A stretch of 55,466 nucleotides of DNA from Flavobacterium piscinae (GTDB taxonomy: Bacteria > Bacteroidota > Bacteroidia > Flavobacteriales > Flavobacteriaceae): the NCBI RefSeq assembly GCF_004122145.1, contig NZ_SBKQ01000017.1, positions 1 to 55,466 of the forward strand, written 5' to 3'. The notes under the pieces are model-generated. The model was not told where the DNA came from, did no database searches, and saw only the letters and a list, made by a program, of their open reading frames with translations. Below, in pieces: positions 51,307 to 55,466 of the stretch. A program made the translations under genes and the position numbers. Each line of letters opens with the position of its first letter. Within the stretch, counting starts at the first letter, position 1.

Positions 51307-51740
51307 TTTTTGACAAAACTATGCAACAATTGAATGTATTCTTCGGCAGATACGTTTTTAAAACCGGTCATTCCTAACACTTTTCCATTGGGATCTAACA
51401 ATACAACCAATGGAAAACTTCCTCCTTTGTTATACTTTTCAGCCAGCTTTTTATTTTGCTCAGTTAATTCCGGAGCTAATTGATTCGCTTTTTTCTTTGG
51501 AAAATCAGCTTTATAAGTTACCCAATTTTTTTCAGCTTCCGCTTTAAATACGTCTGACATCCAAATGTTTTTTTCGAGTTTCATACAAGGTGCACACCAA
51601 TCGGAACCGGAAAAAACCAATACAATATTTTTGTTTTCTTTTTGAGCTATAACTTTGGCTTCCTGAAAGTTAGACTGCCAATTTTGAGCCAATAAAACCG
51701 TATTCATGAATAGTAATACGAGAAGAAGATAATTTTTCAT
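51303..51740 (-). CDS. Periplasmic thioredoxin-like protein
   Basis: The 145-residue protein has a signal peptide (MKNYLLLVLLFMNTVLLAQ) and a thioredoxin_7/DsbD-gamma-like fold: VLVFSGSDWCAPCMKLEKN with CAPC active site, and the cis-Pro region GGSFPLVVLLDPNG. It would act on thiols in the periplasm. It opens the cluster with ApbE (4-nt overlap), DUF4266 and DUF3570, and may keep the CxC lipoprotein or another partner reduced or oxidised; this is inference from gene order. Confidence 0.92.
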   Translation of the reverse strand: MKNYLLLVLLFMNTVLLAQNWQSNFQEAKVIAQKENKNIVLVFSGSDWCAPCMKLEKNIWMSDVFKAEAEKNWVTYKADFPKKKANQLAPELTEQNKKLAEKYNKGGSFPLVVLLDPNGKVLGMTGFKNVSAEEYIQLLHSFVKK

Positions 51741-51817
51741 CCGTCAAATTTTATGTAAAAATAACGGAAAAACAGTCCAATTATTGAAAGTGAATGGGTA
51801 ATTAAGTAAATCTTAAG

Positions 51818-53845
51818 TTACAATAACCCGTTATATTTTCGAATAAACCATTCCGTACCTAAAGCCAAAACTATGATGATTAACAACCAAACCCAGTCAA
51901 TTACAGGTGTTTTTTTGATGATTTCTTTTTGGATGGGTTTGTAATTTTCGTTAGCTAAAAGCGATTGAACTAATTCATCCACTTGATTAGCCAAATACGT
52001 TTTTCCTTTGGTTTGAGTAGCCAATTGGTTTAATTTGGCATAATCCGGATTTACAAATTGTTTTTCGATATCAAAATCTAAGACGTCAAAAAAACCTGAA
52101 TACGACGTTTTGGAGTTGTTTTCAGTAACCGTAAATGAATAATTTCCGGCTGAAAGTCCGTCAAAATTTACTTTATACGAATTGGTTGATTTTAGTAAAT
52201 CATACGATTTAGTTTGATTCGTTGCTTTATTTTTTACCGTAATGGACAAACGAGCATTGTCGTCAAATTCATAGTTTTTGTTGAAATACTGAGCATTAAT
52301 TTCAATAGCATCACCGGAATTGTAAAAGTTCTCATGCGTAACGACCAAAGATTTTCTTGCGTTGTTGGAAGCTAAAAACTGAATAGTTTTATCAATAAAC
52401 ACATCAAATTTCTGAAAACTTTGTTGGTCAATGTGGCTTTGCAAACGCCATTTCCAGATGTTTTCACCCAATAAAAAAGCAGAACGTTTTCCTTGATTTT
52501 CGGTGTATGCCAATAAAGGTGAATCAAGCTCTACGTTTCGAATTCGGGCACCAATTAATTTATCATAATTCGTTTTTGACGTAATCGTTCCGAACGGATT
52601 TTGTAAGGGAGGAAAATTTTCAAAACCAATGTTGTCAATGGCAAACAGATTGAATTGCGAAGAAAAAGTAGCCAAATAATCTTCTTGTTGACTACTCATT
52701 TTAAAATCGAAAGTCGTTTGCTGTTGATTTAAAAAATTGAAATCGGTGTGCAAGCCCGTAATCATCCATGTATTCAGATTAGCCAAATTATTTTTTTCAA
52801 AAACGGATTTAAATTCAGATGTTGGTTGGTACAAAATCAACACGTTAAAGTCTTGCAACGATTTGATTTGACTGGGTTTAAGAATCGAAACCTTGCGTTG
52901 TTGATTGGACTCAATAGCTCTTTTTAATGCTCCTATATCAGGATGATTAATCGATGAAACTATTGCCACTTCCGTTTTTTGATCGATGATTTCTACGGCA
53001 AAATTTTTGGAATTATTATACGTGTTTTTTTCCTGTTCTGAAGAGGAAATAGTTGCTTTAAAAACCTGAACACCCACTTTTTCAGCAGGTAATAAAACAG
53101 TGATTACTTTTGATTTTTGACTGTTTGAAAAATCTACATTTTGCTTACTTAAAACCGTATTTCCTTGTGAAATGGAAAAAGTAGCATTCACATTTTTATT
53201 TCCGGAATAGTTGACAAACACTTCCACCGGAAATTTATTTTTCAAAAAAGCGTATTTGTTGACGTTGAGCTGACTGATTTTTAAATCTAAAACAGCCGTT
53301 GTATCGCCCAACACAACCGGATATACCGCTTTATTTTCGTCAAAAGAATAAATATAATCGTTTCCTTGGGTTTGGTTTCCATCCGTAATAATGACGGTGG
53401 GATGATTGATACTTTTGTGGATGCTTTTGAGCCCCTTTCCTACTCCATCGATTCGGGTTTGCGTTCCTTTGAAATCGTAGGATTCCGAAGATTCTAATTC
53501 AGAAGAAAATTGATAGGATTGTACCTCAAATTTATCTTGTAAATCGGCATTGGAAGTCAATTTTTTATAAACATCCAAAGCGGATTCATTCGCTTTTAAT
53601 TCGATAACTGATGACGAATTATCGACCACAATTGGCAAAGGAATTTTGATGGTTTCAAATGATTTTCGGGTGAGAATTGGGTTGATTAATAATATCAATA
53701 ATCCAAAAACAGCAACAAAACGCAAAAATGCTAACAACCAATAGACTTTAGAATTGGTTTTGGTTTTGTAGAAATACTGAAAAAATGATACTCCTCCGGC
53801 TATTAATACTGAAAGTAAGAGTAAAAGCACAGTAGTTGTAGTCAT
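51818..53845 (-). CDS. Membrane protein with vWA-like domain
   Basis: The 675-residue protein has two N-terminal helices (TVLLLLLSVLIAGGVSFFQ; WLLAFLRFVAVFGLLILLI), a von Willebrand A-like domain starting with the MIDAS-type PIVVDNSSSVIE (D-x-S-x-S), with PTVIITDGNQTQGND further on, a long periplasmic part with Ig-like stretches, and a C-terminal anchor (WVWLLIIIVLALGTEWF). The layout resembles BatA/membrane vWA proteins of Bacteroidetes with unknown function. It is a single gene upstream of a GTAATTAGTGATTAG repeat. Confidence 0.82.
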   Translation of the reverse strand: MTTTTVLLLLLSVLIAGGVSFFQYFYKTKTNSKVYWLLAFLRFVAVFGLLILLINPILTRKSFETIKIPLPIVVDNSSSVIELKANESALDVYKKLTSNADLQDKFEVQSYQFSSELESSESYDFKGTQTRIDGVGKGLKSIHKSINHPTVIITDGNQTQGNDYIYSFDENKAVYPVVLGDTTAVLDLKISQLNVNKYAFLKNKFPVEVFVNYSGNKNVNATFSISQGNTVLSKQNVDFSNSQKSKVITVLLPAEKVGVQVFKATISSSEQEKNTYNNSKNFAVEIIDQKTEVAIVSSINHPDIGALKRAIESNQQRKVSILKPSQIKSLQDFNVLILYQPTSEFKSVFEKNNLANLNTWMITGLHTDFNFLNQQQTTFDFKMSSQQEDYLATFSSQFNLFAIDNIGFENFPPLQNPFGTITSKTNYDKLIGARIRNVELDSPLLAYTENQGKRSAFLLGENIWKWRLQSHIDQQSFQKFDVFIDKTIQFLASNNARKSLVVTHENFYNSGDAIEINAQYFNKNYEFDDNARLSITVKNKATNQTKSYDLLKSTNSYKVNFDGLSAGNYSFTVTENNSKTSYSGFFDVLDFDIEKQFVNPDYAKLNQLATQTKGKTYLANQVDELVQSLLANENYKPIQKEIIKKTPVIDWVWLLIIIVLALGTEWFIRKYNGLL

Positions 53846-53878
53846 TTTTAGTAATTAGTGATTAGTAATTGGTGATTA
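53846..53878. repeat. GTAATTAGTGATTAGTAATTGGTGATTA repeat
   Basis: The repeat follows the vWA gene start and is related to copies at 25015-25037, 31498-31528 (reverse) and the arms at 15681-15711 and 15775-15806. It lies in the 406-nt gap that also carries the RNA at 53931-54074 and the array at 54177-54251. Confidence 0.5.
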
Positions 53879-53930
53879 ACGAATAACGACAAATCTCAAT
53901 TTTAAATGAATTTTTCTTTTTAGCACTTTT

Positions 53931-54074
53931 TAGCCCCGATGGTAGTGTAAAGCTTTTTTAAGGAAAATTTTTAGTTTTGTTGCCAAACAAAAGCGACCAA
54001 CGGAAGCTCTTTGTGTGGCTTACAAAACTTAATTTTTCTTAAAAAACTTGTAACGGACAGCGGGAATAGCTTCT
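53931..54074 (+). ncRNA. Structured intergenic RNA/repeat, Flavo-1-like (copy 2)
   Basis: This 144-nt element starts TAGCCCCGAT and ends CGGGAATAGCTTCT like copy 1 at 371-514. The arms here (AAGCTTTTTTAAGGAAAATT and AATTTTTCTTAAAAAACTT) pair over about 25 nt and differ from those of copy 1, while GCGACCAACGGAAGCTCTTT is shared. Copy 1 and 2 have the same length and order of parts. The resemblance to Flavo-1 is from memory. Confidence 0.6.
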
Positions 54075-54176
54075 AATCTGTTTTCTGTTGTCAGTTGTCA
54101 GTTGTCTGGTTTATTGCTCGCCGAGGCGAGAGATTTCTATTTCGACTTCGTCATCTTGCGAAATGACAAACGAGGT

Positions 54177-54251
54177 GTGAAAACTGCGACTGCGACTGAA
54201 AACTGCGACTGAAAACTGTGACTGAAAACTGCGACTGTGACTGGAAACTGA
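54177..54251 (+). repeat. Tandem GACTGAAAACTGC repeats abutting the fabG stop
   Basis: At least five irregular units of GACTGAAAACTGC/GACTGTGACTGG stand in a row and end at the base before the fabG stop codon. TGTCAGT repeats at 54083-54112 precede it. The same words on the other strand fill 27901-27961. Units vary in length with no unique spacers, so it is not a CRISPR array. Confidence 0.7.
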
Positions 54252-54998
54252 CTACGTCAACATTCCCCCATCCACATTCATCACTTGTCCGGTGACATAA
54301 GCACTCAAGTCAGAAGCCAGGAAAAGACAGGCATTTGCCACATCCTCCGGAGTTCCGCCACGTTTAAGCGGGATAGAATCTCTCCAACCTTGAACCACTT
54401 CTTCGTTTAATTTTCCGGTCATTTCGGTTTCGATGAATCCGGGTGCAATGGCGTTGCAACGAATATTTCGAGAGCCTAATTCTAACGCAATTGACTTCGT
54501 AAAACCAATCATTCCGGCTTTTGATGCGGCATAGTTGGCTTGACCTGCATTTCCTTTTACACCCACCACTGAACTCATGTTCACAATAGAACCTTTACGG
54601 TTTTTTAACATTACTTTTTGCACCGCTTTGGTCATGTTGAAAACTGATTTTAAGTTGATTTCAATGACTTTGTCAAAATCTTCCTCAGACATTCTCATTA
54701 ATAAATTGTCTTTAGTAATTCCGGCGTTATTGATTAAAATATCGATGGTTCCAAATTCTGCCAACACATCATCAGCTAATTTTTGAGCTTCAGTAAAATC
54801 GGCTGCGTTTGATTTATATCCTTTGGCTTTAATACCTAAAGTGTTTAATTCATTTTCCAATGCCATAGCCGATTCGGCTGATGAACTATACGTAAACGCC
54901 ACATTAGCACCGTGTTGAGCAAAAACTTTCGCGATTCCACTACCAATTCCCCGACTGGCTCCGGTGATGATGGCTACTTTTCCTTCTAATAATTTCAT
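54252..54998 (-). CDS. fabG: 3-oxoacyl-[acyl-carrier-protein] reductase
   Basis: The 248-residue short-chain dehydrogenase reduces 3-oxoacyl-ACP with NADPH in fatty acid synthesis. Marks: cofactor loop ITGASRGIGSGIA (residues 9-21), NNAGITKDN, catalytic Ser in VNMSSVVGVKGN, Tyr/Lys in YAASKAGMIG, and the C-terminal LSAYVTGQVMNVDGGML. The sequence is FabG-like throughout, including PGFIETEMTGKL. A perfect -7 box TATATTTG is at 55034-55027. No other fab gene is adjacent. Confidence 0.95.
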   Translation of the reverse strand: MKLLEGKVAIITGASRGIGSGIAKVFAQHGANVAFTYSSSAESAMALENELNTLGIKAKGYKSNAADFTEAQKLADDVLAEFGTIDILINNAGITKDNLLMRMSEEDFDKVIEINLKSVFNMTKAVQKVMLKNRKGSIVNMSSVVGVKGNAGQANYAASKAGMIGFTKSIALELGSRNIRCNAIAPGFIETEMTGKLNEEVVQGWRDSIPLKRGGTPEDVANACLFLASDLSAYVTGQVMNVDGGMLT

Positions 54999-55064
54999 GG
55001 TTTAAGTCGTTTGTTTTTTGATAAAGCAAATATAAGAAAATCCTTTTCAGTTTTCGCTTTAAAA

Positions 55065-55091
55065 TAAAAAAGCCCTACCGAAGTAGAGCTT
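55065..55091 (-). terminator. Terminator of the partial T9SS gene
   Basis: On the minus strand AAGCTCTAC and GTAGGGCTT pair fully (one G-U) around a TTCG tetraloop, followed by TTTTTT. It lies 20 nt after the stop at 55111. Confidence 0.9.
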
Positions 55092-55110
55092 ATATTCTGA
55101 ATTAATAAAA

Positions 55111-55466
55111 TTATTTTTTAATGAACTTTGCCGATGAGCTCCCTTTATCTGTAAACACTTTTATAAAATAACTTCCCGATTGTAAGTTTGAAACGTTTAT
55201 CTCACCATTTTCAGCATGAATGGTTGTCATTACTATTTGTCCGAGTGTGTTGTAAATAGAAACTGATTTTACTTCCATTTCGCTTTTTACTTTGATGTTT
55301 AAAACCTCTTTTGCCGGATTTGGATAAAGTGAAAAATTAGTTTCAAAATCAAAATCTTGATTGCTTAAAGGTTCTTCCACCGTTGTGGAAGTGGTGTTGG
55401 TAATGATTGGAAAGTTATAATCAAAATAAATACTGGCTGTGTTTGTAAACTCATCACCTAAAACCA
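55111..55466 (-). CDS. C-terminal part of a T9SS-secreted protein (cut by the window edge)
   Basis: The open frame continues past 55380 to the window end with no stop, so this is the 3' end of a larger gene. The visible 118 residues start with GDEFTNTASIYFDYNFPI, a segment that in Bacteroidetes precedes the sorting domain of large surface proteins. The type A sorting domain follows: NFSLYPNPAKEVLNIKVKSE, VSIYNTLGQIV, NLQSGSYFIKVFTDKG and a final KFIKK. The GTG at 55380 is not a real start. Passenger domains are outside the window. Confidence 0.9.
   Translation of the reverse strand, partial: VLGDEFTNTASIYFDYNFPIITNTTSTTVEEPLSNQDFDFETNFSLYPNPAKEVLNIKVKSEMEVKSVSIYNTLGQIVMTTIHAENGEINVSNLQSGSYFIKVFTDKGSSSAKFIKK

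Noticed and set aside
54177..54251. CRISPR array
   Set aside because: Units are short and irregular with no unique spacers of constant length, and there are no cas genes.

Overview
The window looks like a chromosomal segment of a Flavobacteriaceae bacterium, probably Flavobacterium or a close relative. It is AT-rich, has A-rich rather than Shine-Dalgarno-like start regions, uses TAnnTTTG (-7) and TTG (-33) promoter elements, and encodes two type IX secretion sorting domains. It has the family's typical gene set: his operon with hisIE and bifunctional hisB, an RND-TolC fusion, DUF3570/DUF4266/ApbE, and paired intergenic RNAs resembling Flavo-1. I saw no tRNA, rRNA, IS, prophage or CRISPR array.

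Layout. 1-2.4 kb: intergenic repeats, a Flavo-1-like RNA, rhomboid protease, a small conserved gene, methylmalonyl-CoA epimerase and a small Cys/Lys-rich exported protein. 2.5-10.1 kb, all minus strand: a sulfide-oxidation locus in the order sqr, Crp/Fnr regulator, TauE/SafE permease, YeiH permease, persulfide dioxygenase-rhodanese 2, persulfide dioxygenase-rhodanese 1, rhodanese lipoprotein, thioredoxin. 10.3-20.9 kb, mostly plus strand: dienelactone hydrolase, M28 peptidase, a second TSUP permease, YegP-like protein (minus), recG, bestrophin-like protein, a lipoprotein, pheT and a two-TM protein. 21-35.9 kb, minus: rpsA, GH13 amylase, the complete hisGDCBHAF(IE) operon behind a His-codon attenuator, an S41 protease and a prohibitin-like protein. 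36-42.4 kb: a heavy-metal RND efflux operon whose pump is fused to its TolC partner. 42.5-46.9 kb: two-component system, DgkA and an LTA-synthase-like sulfatase-fold enzyme. 46.9-51.7 kb: kelch/T9SS protein, DUF3570, DUF4266, ApbE and a thioredoxin-like protein. 51.8-55.5 kb: vWA membrane protein, second Flavo-1-like RNA, fabG and the C-terminus of a T9SS-secreted protein cut by the window edge.

How the genes work together. The sulfur locus encodes a full route: sulfide to persulfide/polysulfide (SQR), persulfide to sulfite (persulfide dioxygenases), sulfur transfer (rhodaneses, thioredoxin) and anion export (TauE/SafE and YeiH families). Three promoters in it share one architecture: a GTAAC-N4-GTTAC palindrome (one copy imperfect), then exactly 21 nt, then a TAnnTTTG-like -7 box 10-20 nt before the start codon. 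A fourth copy with the same spacing lies about 38 kb away, upstream of the kelch/T9SS gene. The Crp/Fnr protein inside the locus has an NtcA-like recognition helix (NtcA reads GTA-N8-TAC, which this palindrome contains) and a C-x5-CC motif in its sensor domain. I infer a sulfur-responsive regulon directed by this protein. It is the best candidate here for an undescribed regulatory system; the enzymes themselves belong to known families.

The his operon carries a second clear regulatory device: a 17-codon leader peptide with five consecutive His codons, a terminator, and a 10-bp alternative pairing that overlaps the end of the leader ORF.
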